From: Pleurodeles waltl
Lineage: Eukaryota > Chordata > Amphibia > Caudata > Salamandridae
Direction: 5' to 3'
Assembly (NCBI RefSeq): GCF_031143425.1
Contig: NC_090451.1
Coordinates: forward strand, 348,758,339 to 348,822,338
DNA: 64,000 bases
Below, one piece after another: positions 34,918-45,300 of the stretch (positions are counted from its first letter, which is position 1; every line of letters begins with the position of its first letter). Both the position numbers and the translations under genes were made by a program. Below the pieces are notes generated by a model. That model saw only the letters and a list, made by a program, of their open reading frames with translations. It was not told where the DNA came from and made no database searches.

Positions 34918-36423
34918 CTACTCTGTCTTCCTGTGAGATCTCAGGTTCCTCTTGCGGGGTGGTTGATCTTCAGCAGGAGGTGGGGTTCTGGTGGCCTGTC
35001 GTTCTGTGGGGGCCTCCTGACCACTAGCGCCGGCGGAGGTGGTAGGCTGTTCCTGGCTAGTGACAGGGGCCCTTTGTGGTGCCACATGGTCCCGCAATGT
35101 GGTTTCTATCCGGTTGAGGGCCTGGACTATGGTCCCCATAGCGGTAGCGATGGTCCTGAGTTCATTGCTGAACCCCATGTAGCGTTCCTCCTGCTGTGCC
35201 TGGATCTCGGTGAACCTGGCCAGTACCGTCGCCATCGTCTCCTGGGAGTGATGGTATGCTCCCATGATGGTGGTGAGGGCCTCTTGGAGAGTGGGTTCCC
35301 TGGGCCTGTCCTTCCCCCCCCTGTCGCACAGCAGCCCTCCCAGTTGCCCTGTTTCCCCGGGCCTCTGTCCCTTGGACGGTGTGCCCACTACCACTGCCCC
35401 CAGGTCCCTGTTGTTGTTGGGGTGTTGGGTCAGCCTGGGTGCCCTGTAGTGGCGGACACACCGCTGATTGACGCGTCCTAGAGACAGAGGCATGGGCCCG
35501 CTGGGTGGGAGCTGTGCTGGTGTTCCCAGAGGGGGCTGGGTCTGCTGTGGCCTGTGGCTGACTGAGGGTAACCGACTGTCCAGAGGTCCCCGATGGTCCG
35601 GGCTGGTCATCAGGTTCTAGGTCGACAGAGCTGCTGTCCTCGCTGGGGGCCTGTTCTGGGGGTGGGATGGACAAATCTGGACCCTCCGTGGCGGTGTGTT
35701 GGCGTTCGGGCCCTGCAGGGGTAAAGGAGTATGGTTATTGCTTTTGTGTGTGCCATGGCGTGCATTTTGAGTGCCCTTGTCCCCCAGTGCTGGCATTCCC
35801 TTGTGGGAGGTGTTGTGAGGGAGGTTGGGGGGGGGGGGTATGGGTATGTGCAATGGTCATGCTTTGGTGGTGGCTGTCTATGGTTTGTGTTGGCATTCAG
35901 GGGTTGGTGTGGTTTAGGGTGGGTTGTGCTGGTGAGACATTGGCAGGGAGGTTGTGTGCTGGGGGGTTGAGATTGGGGGTGAGGGGGGGGGGGGTTTGGC
36001 ATGCTGGTGGTTGGGGGGGGTGAAGTAGTTGAGATTCGACTTACCAGAGTCCATTCCTCCGTGTACTCCAGCGAGGCCATCAGGATGCATGATGTTTACT
36101 ACCTCTTGCTCCCATGCTGTGAATTGGGGTGGAGTGGGTGGGGGTCCGCCGCCAGTCTTCTGCACAGCGATGTTGTGTCACGACACCATCGAGCGCACCT
36201 TCCCCCGTAGGTCGTTCCATCGCTTTCTGATATCTTCCCGATTTCTGGGATGCTGTCCCACAGCGTTGACCCTGTCTACGATCCTTTGCCATAGCTCAGC
36301 CTTCCTTGCTATAGTGGTGTGCTGCACCTGTGTGCCGAAGAGCTGGGGCTCAACCCTTATAATTTCCTCCACCATGACCCTGAGTTCTTGGTCCGAGAAC
36401 CTGGGGTGTCTTTGTGGTGCCAT
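34918..36423 (-). pseudogene. MYB: Harbinger Myb/SANT-like protein (copy 3), disrupted
   Basis: Exon 1 (36423-36045) begins MAPQRHPRFSDQELRVMVEE and encodes the SANT-like domain through IRKRWNDLRGKVRSMVS. There a TGA replaces the CGA Arg codon of copy 1, a CpG transition. Exon 2 (about 35712-34918) starts after CCCTGCAG and encodes the linker (EDSSSVDLEPDDQPGPSG), then in another frame the helical block (TLQEALTTIMGAYHHSQETM; FSNELRTIATAMGTIVQALN) and the basic tail PPRKRNLRSHRKTE. The frame change coincides with an 8-base C run at 35314-35321, where this copy has a net 4-base gain. If the homopolymer is a sequencing error, only the nonsense codon remains. Confidence 0.8.
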
Positions 36424-36724
36424 GGGGCGGTGTGGATGAGGTGTGGGGTGGTGTTTGTGGTGATGTGCGTGGTGATGTGTGCGTGTATGTGGTGTGGTTG
36501 ATGAGGTTGGGTTCCTGTGTGTGTTGGGGTTTTCTATTGCTGTGCTCGCTCTCTCTATCTCTCTTTCTCTCGCCTTCTCTCCGATTTCCAACTAGTGGGG
36601 GTTTGTGGGTGATGTGGGTGTGTGTTTTATAGTTGATTGGATGTGTGGGAGTGTTGTTGGTATGTGTGTCAGGTGTGTGTATTTCAAATTGTCCAATGTG
36701 GCTGTGTTTTGTAATGGTGTGTGT

Positions 36725-37021
36725 ATTTTGACCGCGGTGGTGTGTACCGCCAATGGAATACCGCGGTTGAAAGACCGCCGCGTGGATTCGTGGGTCAGAA
36801 TGGCATGGGCGTGTTTGTGTTGCCGTGGCGGTGGAGGTTTGGTCTTCTCCAGTTTTCCGCGGCCCGCTGATGAGGCGGTCTTCCTTGGATGTCGGGTTTT
36901 TGGCGGATTCACAGTTGGTGGTCAGAATGACCGTGGCGGTTTACCGCGGCCGCGGCGGTAGAGTGGCGGACTTCTGACCCGGCGGTAAGGGCCTTTTACC
37001 GCCGAGGTCAGAATGACCCCC
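36725..37021 (-). repeat. MYB-side terminus of Harbinger copy 3
   Basis: GGCGG/ACCGCC-rich sequence sharing GAAAGACCGCCGCGTGGATT (near 36768) with copy 1, then TTACCGCGGCCGCGGCGG at 36942 and the inverted-repeat end GAGGTCAGAATGACCCCC. Confidence 0.85.
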
Positions 37022-37024
37022 TTT

Positions 37025-37740
37025 GTGTCTTTTTTACTCTTCTTAGTTTGCTGTATGATGGCGTCTGGCCTGCAGGTGTGCCAAGAACCACCAAATACTG
37101 TGAGCTTGTCTGCAGGATAAATGAGGGTGCTGGTTGTGATGGCTTTGTAAATGAGTCAGCCAGTTTTGAAGATGGTGTTGGCTGACAAGAGGAGCCAATG
37201 GAGTTCCATCAGGGTGGGGGTGATTTGGTTGTGTTTCTTCAGGCAAAAGATGAGATGTGCTACTGCATGTAGGGTGTCCAAATGGGTGCCAGTGTGGAGT
37301 GTGGGAGGCCACACCACACTACCACAATTCAAATGCAAGAGTACAAGTGCTTGAATAGCAGGCCTAAAGTTGTTTTCTTGAAGAAACAATTTGACTTTCT
37401 TTAGAAGAAAGAGTCAGTTCCCGGCTATCTTTGCTTTTCTTCTCAATGTTTTCCTCTAGAGATAGGTTAATGTCCAGGGTGAATCCAGGTGATTTGGCAT
37501 TCAGTGAAAGTTGAGGTTAAAAACTGTCAAGGTTTATGTAACTGAGGCAGGTTTGTATTGTATCTTGTTTGTTATTCTTATCAAATAATGGAAATGCTGT
37601 TATGGTTGGGTTGAGCTTAAAGCAGGGGCTAGACATCCAGGTCTGCATAATGTGTGAGAAGTGTTTGAGGCATTGGATGTCTGACGTAGAGGATACTTTC
37701 AACAAGAATTGTGTATAATCGGCATTTTGGTGAATCTTAG
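37025..37740 (-). mobile_element. L2/CR1-like LINE, C-terminal coding remnant
   Basis: Minus-strand translation shows the end of a LINE reverse transcriptase: FRPAIQALVLLHLNCGSVVW near 37365, then HAVAHLIFCLKKHNQITPTL and MELHWLLLSANTIFKTG. This is the family's PAL..LHWLPV.RI.FK wording. Frames are broken. The 3' tail of the same element lies beyond Harbinger copy 3 at 27541-27640. Confidence 0.6.
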
Positions 37741-38130
37741 TGCTGTTATCTGTGAGTACCTCCTCAGGTGGCTCCCCTTAAGGCTCACAATGACAGGAAT
37801 CTAAATCCAAAAAGGGGGGGAGGGACCGGGAGGTTATATGGTCCAGTGTACAATCTCCCAATAATAGTAAGACATACAAAAGTACACTGTTCCACACGTG
37901 CACAAATGGCCTAGGACACCTGAGGTGTCAGGAGCAAGAGCCCTCAAGCATCACAATGGATGACTAGCATCATCATCGGAAATGCTCCTCGTCAGGCCGG
38001 AGCTGCAACGCCTGACGGGTTCCCCAAGGGGGGGGCACTCAGCCGTACTGTTCAGATAGTAACTGGTGGGTCTAACCTAATCAGACAGATATGCCTACAT
38101 TCAGGCACCAGCATACGCACGGAGAGAACG
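37741..38130. other. No gene recognised
   Basis: Short region with a G run at 38031-38037 and a poly-T run just after its end (38132-38146), possibly part of the Penelope-like element's 5' flank. Confidence 0.4.
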
Positions 38131-38317
38131 GATTTTTTTTTTTTTTAAATTGGTTATTCATCGCAAAAATATTTCATAATTTTAATCAATACACTAGGAT
38201 GAAGACCAAGATTAAAATCAAAAAGAAAGTAATAAATTGAGTGTTGATGCTCAATTACTCTCAAAGAGCAACAAACTATAGGGGACTATAACTGAAATAG
38301 TACCCTTAAGCCAGGGT

Positions 38318-38370
38318 CGACATGTTTCGTGTTGAGCGGTCCTCACGGATCCAATGACGCTTCATCAGGA
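38318..38370 (-). ncRNA. Hammerhead-ribozyme-like motif (inverted upstream copy)
   Basis: On the minus strand, CTGATGA (38368-38362) and GAAAC (38328-38324) match the CUGANGA and GAAA core boxes. The intervening stem is weak: AGCG/CGCT can pair but does not abut the GAAA box. Penelope-like elements are known to carry hammerhead motifs. Activity is doubtful from sequence alone. Confidence 0.4.
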
Positions 38371-38606
38371 CCAATAACAAGACATTAATCAATTCTTCTC
38401 CAAATCAAGAAAAAATCTCAATAAAAGAGTGAAAAAATATATATACCGGTCACTTACATTAAAGTAAACTGGCTAAGTCATAGTCAGGTCGCCCATCCCC
38501 AAATCAGGATAAGGCTCCTTGGGAGGCACGTTTCAAGGACTCGGAAACACAAACTCGAAACCAGGTCCGTCATTGAGGACCTACCCTCTGAAACGGCGTC
38601 TCGCTC

Positions 38607-39065
38607 ATGTATACATTGCCAACTTTGAAAGGTCACTACAGGTGTTCTAAATGTGTTGCATGCCAATACACACAAGATTCTAAAAATGTAACTCTAAATG
38701 GAAAGGTACATGTACAACATGATTTGTCTAACTGCAATACCAAAAATGTTATTTATTGTATAAAATGCCCTTGTGATAAAATCTACATAGGACAAACCTC
38801 ACAAGCAGTTAAAGTTCACATTCTGCAGCATCGGTCAAGAATCAAATGCGCCAGACAGGGAGTCCCCCTGGTTGAACATTTTTTGGAGCACAAGCATGGG
38901 GCAGAAGATATTCGATGGACAGTATTGGGTGTGATTCAATCAAAAGCAGATGGACTGCCAACAATAAATAAACTTTTGAAATTGGAGGCCAGACTAATAG
39001 AAAAATACCAAACAGCCCGGGACGGGCTAAATGGCCTTGAGGAAAATTGGACATTAATTAGATGA
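38607..39065 (+). CDS. Penelope-like GIY-YIG endonuclease domain (partial ORF)
   Basis: 152 codons covering the C-terminal endonuclease of a Penelope-like retroelement. Visible features are the Cys pair motif CSKCVACQY near residue 14, the GIY-YIG core NVIYCIKCPCDKIYIGQTS, basic residues in HRSRIKCARQG, the His pair in VEHFLEHKHG, and the metal-ligand Glu context LLKLEARLIEKYQ followed by the family's GLN. The enzyme nicks DNA to prime reverse transcription. The frame begins at an internal Met; the reverse transcriptase half is absent, so the gene is a fragment. Confidence 0.88.
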   Translation: MYTLPTLKGHYRCSKCVACQYTQDSKNVTLNGKVHVQHDLSNCNTKNVIYCIKCPCDKIYIGQTSQAVKVHILQHRSRIKCARQGVPLVEHFLEHKHGAEDIRWTVLGVIQSKADGLPTINKLLKLEARLIEKYQTARDGLNGLEENWTLIR

Positions 39066-40442
39066 TGGTGGAAACTCTGGTAGGAACGACAAGTACTCTA
39101 ATGGGTTTGATACAGATAAAAGAACTGGGAACTTGTACAAATTGTTTTCAATATGTAAACAATGACAGAAGGCGTAGACTGTAACATGTGTTAGATCAAT
39201 TAAGTGGTTGTAACCTGTTTGTCTCTGGGTGACAAAGAAACCTCATATTTTTTAGAACAATCTCTCTGAGGAGAATGACGACTTGAATGCGAGGAATTTG
39301 TGGTAGTTTGTAACACTCCAATTGAAATGTGTGATAGCGATACTTATAGCCAGTTACATAAATTACATTTGTTATGCTGACAGATAGGTATGTCCTTGTA
39401 AAACAAAATCCCTCTATAGTACCTTGCTTTGTAAGCAGTTTTAGGCGCAAAGAGTTTAGAGGACTATTCCCGTCTGCCCCAAGATGGCTAGCCGTTTAGC
39501 CGTTTACATGCACTTAGACGTGCCGGTCTTGCAGTCTAAATACACGGCAGTCACCGCATAAGGCTTGCGAACGAAAACAAGGTTCTCTAGTTTAAACAAG
39601 GTTATATACGGGTGAGGCAGAGTCGGGGACACAAGCTTTGCAGCACCGCTGGGCCAGGAGCACTTTTCCGGTTGGAGCAGGAGCCATACGAATTAATTGA
39701 TTAAGCGCGGGACATAGCCGGTTTATTACCACGTTTCTTTGTGGTTTGAGTAGCGTTTGCCTAGTTGAATGGTCTTATGTCTTTATTTTGGCAGCCCGCC
39801 CTGTAAGCGCTACGGATGTACGCTTGATTGATGACAAGGGGTACAGTGTCTTTACGATATGACAAAGTGAGTCTCGATTTTTTCCAGCTCCTACCACCTT
39901 CTTTTTACTGTTAAGTCCAACACAAGTCTGAGAGAGACTTGTGCTCTCCCATTATAGCACCAGAGTCTGAGAAGATGCATTGCCTTCTAATTGAGTAAAG
40001 AGGCACTACCGCTCAAAGGCATTTTTTAGGGCCTCTGATCACATATGCATGTGCATATTTGCATGTCACATGGGTCAATAGTTCTAGATACTTTGAATTG
40101 CGTGTTCCTTTCCAATTGTACAAATAGACATTATCGTTTAAAGGAATTTATTTGGGACCCTGAAGGCAGATGCATGTGCATGCTTGCACGTCACATGGGT
40201 CTATAATTTTGGAAGTCCACATCTGTGCTTATGTACACAATTTTGCTGTCTCAGACACTAGATTTTAATAGTTTTTGGGCATCCCACTTGAACTAATAGT
40301 TGTGTGCATAGGGATTCCGTGATGCTAACCCAGCACTGTGGGACATAGTATAGCTCGCTTCCGGTAGTGATTGTGTAAATATATTTTCAGATAGTCTCCG
40401 TGTTTTTAATTTTTGTAGAGGTGACGTTGCCCCTCGATAGTC

Positions 40443-40485
40443 CTGAAGAGGCCCCAAGTGAAGAGGCCGAAACACGTTGATAGAT
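40443..40485 (+). ncRNA. Hammerhead-ribozyme-like motif
   Basis: CTGAAGA (40443-40449), which fits the CUGANGA box, is followed by stem II strands GGCC (40450-40453) and GGCC (40465-40468) and directly by GAAAC (40469-40473). Both core boxes abut stem II as required. Stem III (CA...TG) would be very short, as in minimal Penelope hammerheads. The cleavage-site base is not certain. Confidence 0.5.
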
Positions 40486-40560
40486 ACACCGGCGAGATTG
40501 TGTTCTCTAATGGAAATCAACACTAAATAATGGTCTAAATACACTATAGAATACCTTAAA

Positions 40561-41399
40561 AGAAATATAGATAGGTATTGAATAGTTGCTTAGACGGGAA
40601 CTATCAATCATCACAAAAGAGTGGATTGCAAGCATAATGTTGTAAGCGTGACCACCAGTTTCCTATAGAGAAAAGTTGATGGGCACAACCCTCTACTGAC
40701 GGTATGGTCAGTCCCGAAGATTGAAGCAGCTAGATGTTGGTCTGAGTTTCACTATGTAAATGAATGTGAATTTGTTTTCATGTGTGCAATGTAATGTTGG
40801 TTGTTGTAAATATTTTTTGATATTTTTTGACATTTGGGACAATTTAACAGTGAGTCATTTTTTTGCCTTGCATGTAATTAGTTGGAATAAATATTGGGAA
40901 GTAAATAACCCACAAAGACGGTATTGAGCACTGTTTCTTAAAATAGATATTTAATCTATCCCTACCTTTAGACCATTTCGTAGTTGATATACAGTGTTTT
41001 GACCCAGGTCAGGTTGGGGTTATTGGGTCGCCTCTTTCTTTGCATAATGGTTTGGTACACTGAGCAGAGAGTTAGGGATGCCAGAGTAACCAGTCTAGTC
41101 CAAGGGCATGGTTGGTTTGCATTGGGTTTTGGTGATGTTGAGAAGAGAGTATAAAATAATTTAAAGACTGGTCAATATTTTGGAAGAGAATTTCTATGCC
41201 TTAATGATGAAAGGCTAAATGGTTGTGAAAGAGCTCCAGAGGGGTTAGTAGATCAGTGGGAGCTTAGCTGGGAAAATGCATAGGTAGAATCTAAAAGCAC
41301 AACATGGTCTCTAGGTAGACAGTAAAGAAGATGGTAATTGTGTTCCTGAAAAGTGTTTTTTGGAGAAGAGGCACAGATGTTAGCCAAGAGGTTGAAATG
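40561..41399. other. No gene recognised
   Basis: AT-rich sequence without a supported feature. Confidence 0.45.
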
Positions 41400-42190
41400 C
41401 TTCATACTAACTGTCAGAACGTTGATGGCTAGAATGGTTGTATGATGGAACAACACATGCGCCAACCATGCGTGCCTGAACAACGCAGTCATAACAACTA
41501 CCTTGTTGTTATCATGAATGCCTTTACCATGCATGCCATTACAACAATTTTTCATTGCAAAGGCTGCCTAATAAAAGCATGTGTGGAACGGCATGCGTGG
41601 TAGTAGCATGCTATCCCTGCACTAAAATCGCAACTACCCTGACACCCCACCCACCCTAAAAACACTTCCTGACCCCCACCCACACTCCTAAAAATAAAGG
41701 TACTCCAACACCCCCACCCACCCTGAGCCCTAAAACCTTCCCTGAACCCACACCTGCCCTAAAAACAACCACCCCCCACCCACCCTAAAATCAAAACTAC
41801 TCCAACCCCCATCCCACCCCTAAAAAAACCTAAACCTAAAACCTACTCCAACCCCACCCCAATAATAAAACTATCCCGCCCCCAAAAACAAAATTACCCC
41901 AACCCCCCCACTGCTGCCCTCACCCTAGAAACCAAACGACCTGACCCCACACCCCTAAAAACTACCCCGCAACCCTGCCCCAGCCCCACTTAAATGACCA
42001 CCTACTCTCCCAAGGCACTGTCCCTTTTTCTCTGCCTTAACCACACATGTGCGTTGTTCAGCACATGCGTGGTTAAGGCAGAGAAAAAGGGAGTCCTTGT
42101 TAATGCAAGCTTGGTTCCACTTGCATTAACAATGTAATCGTTGTTCTGGAGTTGTCGTTCCGGATGTTTCCTGGCTAGAATGAGCGTTGA
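41400..42190. mobile_element. Palindromic MITE-like element with C-rich core
   Basis: GCATGCGTGG-rich flanks (41440-41640 and 42030-42140) enclose a degenerate array of CCCCACCCACCCTAAAA-like units at 41640-42000, which is very C-rich on this strand. A 32-bp near-perfect inverted repeat lies at 42021-42052/42061-42092 (TCCCTTTTTCTCTGCCTTAA...), and a 13-bp perfect one at 42097-42109/42120-42132 (TTGTTAATGCAAG). Ends and target duplication are not resolved. Confidence 0.6.
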
Positions 42191-42362
42191 AAACATAGTG
42201 GTTTGATAGTAATTGAGCAAAATGAATTTCTAGTTGGTGATGCTTTGTGCTTTGCTGTGCTCTGCTCACAGAGGAAAAGGTGGGGAGGCAGGTGAAAATG
42301 AGTTTAGATGTTGTTTTGGTTCGATTACACCAGGTGGGTGGCATAGAAAAACAATATGCACC

Positions 42363-45300
42363 TGTAGGAAACCACCTTTTCTGTAAGGCCACCCCAGATT
42401 TTTCACCTTTTACAGGGCTCTTTACTTTTGCTGGCTTTAGAACTCTATGCAGTTTACCCCTTCTAACTAGTAGTACAAGGCCTGTGCCCCCTATATTAAC
42501 CTGCACAGAAGTCCCTATGTATATGCTATGAGGTACAAAATGTATCCCTGGCCTGGAAGTTAAATGCCACTAGTGGAATAGAGCTCTATTTTGCCATCCC
42601 CTATAGTGGGAGTGCAAATATAGCTTCAGACTAAAGTCAGTAAATTAACCTGTGCTCACTCCTCTGGTAGCTATGGCTCAGAACAGACAGGCTTAATGTA
42701 GAATAATGCATAAGGTATTTATGCAGTACCAAAACAGTAATATAGCCAAGACACCAAATATTAAATATCCCCAAAAAATGCAATACATTTTAATGAACAA
42801 AGTGACACAATGTGAGGCACCAATGATAGTCTATGGTCATGGTAGACCTAGATGAATTTTGAGACTGAGCCTGATGGATCTCCAGATTGTAGAAACCAAG
42901 CAGGACTGCCAAGTCAATGACTTTACCTTCTGACTTTTGCTTAAGAATGAAAGTGAAAATCTCTTAGCAGAGCAAGTCAGATGGCTGTAGCTGGCTAGGT
43001 TTCATCAAAGTCAAATGTTCATTGAGTGAGGGTAAGCTGAAGCTGTTGGTTTTGTCCAGAAAATCTCTTAGCAGGCACATTTCTAATTTCTAAATCATAG
43101 TATCAGCCAGATAATTTTGACTCCTTCACCTGGTTCCGATTTCTATGCTGGTACTAACTGGCCGATGTACTAACACATTCTCTTGTCACAAACCTTCTGA
43201 TTTGCCAAATCACAGGGTTTGCTACAAGATAATGGGGCTTTCAAATGTACTAAAATCATTTAACACTTTGATTTTGTGATACTTAATTGCTAAATGAATT
43301 TAGGAAATCATAAGTAACCGCTATTTGAATGGGGCGTGTTTAGGGCTTCCCTTCAAAATAGTGATATTTTAGTGTATGTATTAATGTATTAATGTTTTGC
43401 AACCGAAACGTAGCTGCAAAACATTAACAATTTGCTGTTACCGCAAAGAAGGGGACCTCTTCCCCTTTGTGAACGGTCCATAAAACATTTTTTAGGAATA
43501 GGCAGTGGTCTATGGGACCACAGCATATTCTAAAAAATAGTTTTACACACTTTTCTCTCTTTTTTTTACGCAGTTCCCTTAAGGAAAATCAGCAGTGTTT
43601 AAAAAAAGAAGATTGCTTTATTGAATGGCAATCACAGATACAGTGACCATCCCTGTGTTGGCAGCAGATCGTGGTGCGTCGTATTTTGCAACCTACCTCA
43701 TTAATATTTATGAGGTAGGTCAAATTGTGACCCACTGTGATTCAGTATTTTGTGAACCAACCTATTAGTAGGTAGGTTGGCTCTCAAAATATTGTTGGAT
43801 TCGCTAAACATCAGTGACCAATTGCCACCACTTTTAGTCAATCCAATGTATGTATATCAAAGCCCTTTTGCATTTCTTTTGGGTAGTTAAGAAATGAAAA
43901 ACGGCCTTTTCTTATGTACAAAGGCCTTTAAGAAACCACAAATTGCGATTTCTAAGATGTAGAAAGCGCACTTTGTGATTCCCAGGATAGAAAATTGCAA
44001 ATAGGGATTTTCTACTTGCGATTTCTATTCTGATAAACAAACATTTCCTAAATGCGACTTGGGCATTTAGGAGATGCAGTTACCACCAACTTCAAGTCTG
44101 TGGTAACCAGGTGCAATTTTAAACAAGCACCCCAAGGTGCTTTTGTTTAATTGCAATAGAGCACACACATGCCCCTTAGGTATATGTGTGCTCTGCAGGT
44201 GCATCCCTATTTTTTGGGGTGCACCAGAGGGGGCAATTTGCCCTTTGTCATCCCAGTTTTGCATTTCCTAAATAGTGATTTCTTAATAAGAAATACAAAA
44301 CCGGCCTATTGACTCAAATGCAATGGGATTTCTTAATACTTATTTCCTAATAGCGATTCCTACTTTGTAGGAATCACCATTAGGAAATCGGTATATCTTT
44401 ACATAGCATTTTGGATTTCTTAATTAGCACTTTCTATGAAGTCGCTATTTAAGAAATACAAAATTGCATTTTTGTATATCTGGTCCTTAGTCTCTGTTTT
44501 TGAAGATTTGATTCTTCCACTGGTCAGTCACTTTTCCCTCAATTCCTCATCTATTGCTCCCAGATTGCAGAGGAAGCTCTAAGGGCTTTTACAGACTGAT
44601 CCTACCAAGGTTTTGTAGGTTCCAGGGGAGGTGTAGTTGTAAACAGCCAATGGATCTTCCAGTAAAGACTGTTTTTTTCAGCTTGTTTCTATCTATAGCC
44701 ACACAGGAATTAACCCCACTGATTCTTGGAGTCCAATTTTCTGTCATTGGTATAATAGAGAGCAGATCAATTCCTTGAGGGCTTCTCACAGATCACACAG
44801 ATCAGTGCGGTCTGAATTTTTTCTTCTGCAGGTACTCCCAAAGTCCAAAATGAAAAACCCTTCTACCCTTGTACAGAGCCTGTGTGCCCACCCAGAGGTG
44901 TGGTCAGGATAACAAGCTGTCTACTCCTCTCTGGTCACTCATAACCAGTTCTGGGGTAGCTTTCATCCAACTGGGTTTGTTGCCAGCCCGATGAAGGTGA
45001 TGGAGGCTGATCCTCCCCAGATGTCACATGAGACTTACTTATAAAAAGGCAGTTCTTTGAAGTTAATTAAGTTCCTGGGTCCACCCTAGCTAGTCCTGTA
45101 ATCAGGGGAAGAAAAAAGCCTTGCCACACTCAGGTCATTGTCCCTGTTCTGAAAGCAGTTTTCACACATTATTAAAGAAAAGCACTTGGCTGGACAGCTG
45201 CTGGAGATCTAATATAAATTAGCCTCTGGGAGCCTCAGGAAAGGAAATGGTAACTTCCTGACAGTTAATTTTATTGATTATTTGTTAGAAATCTAACTTC

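Larger units (their letters stand above)
27641..37021. mobile_element. PIF/Harbinger three-gene element, copy 3 (9,381 bp)
   Basis: The best-preserved copy. Ends GGGGGTGATTCTAACCCTGG and (reverse complement of the right end) GGGGGTCATTCTGACCTCGG are inverted repeats, with TTT outside each end (27638-27640 and 37022-37024). Order: SANT2-side terminus, 64-bp array, long 30/33-bp minisatellites, SANT2 (minus), divergent promoter, transposase (plus), MYB (minus), MYB-side terminus. Transposase and SANT2 are intact; MYB has a nonsense codon and a net frameshift. It inserted into an L2-like LINE on the minus strand. Confidence 0.92.
38131..40560 (+). mobile_element. Penelope-like element, 5'-truncated
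   Basis: It contains a GIY-YIG endonuclease frame (38607-39065), a long 3' region and hammerhead-ribozyme-like cores near both ends, in opposite orientations (minus at 38324-38368, plus at 40443-40473). No reverse transcriptase sequence is visible upstream of the endonuclease, so most of the ORF is missing. Outer limits are approximate; TGAGTGTTGAT near 38238 and ATCAACACT near 40516 suggest inverted terminal pieces. Confidence 0.7.
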
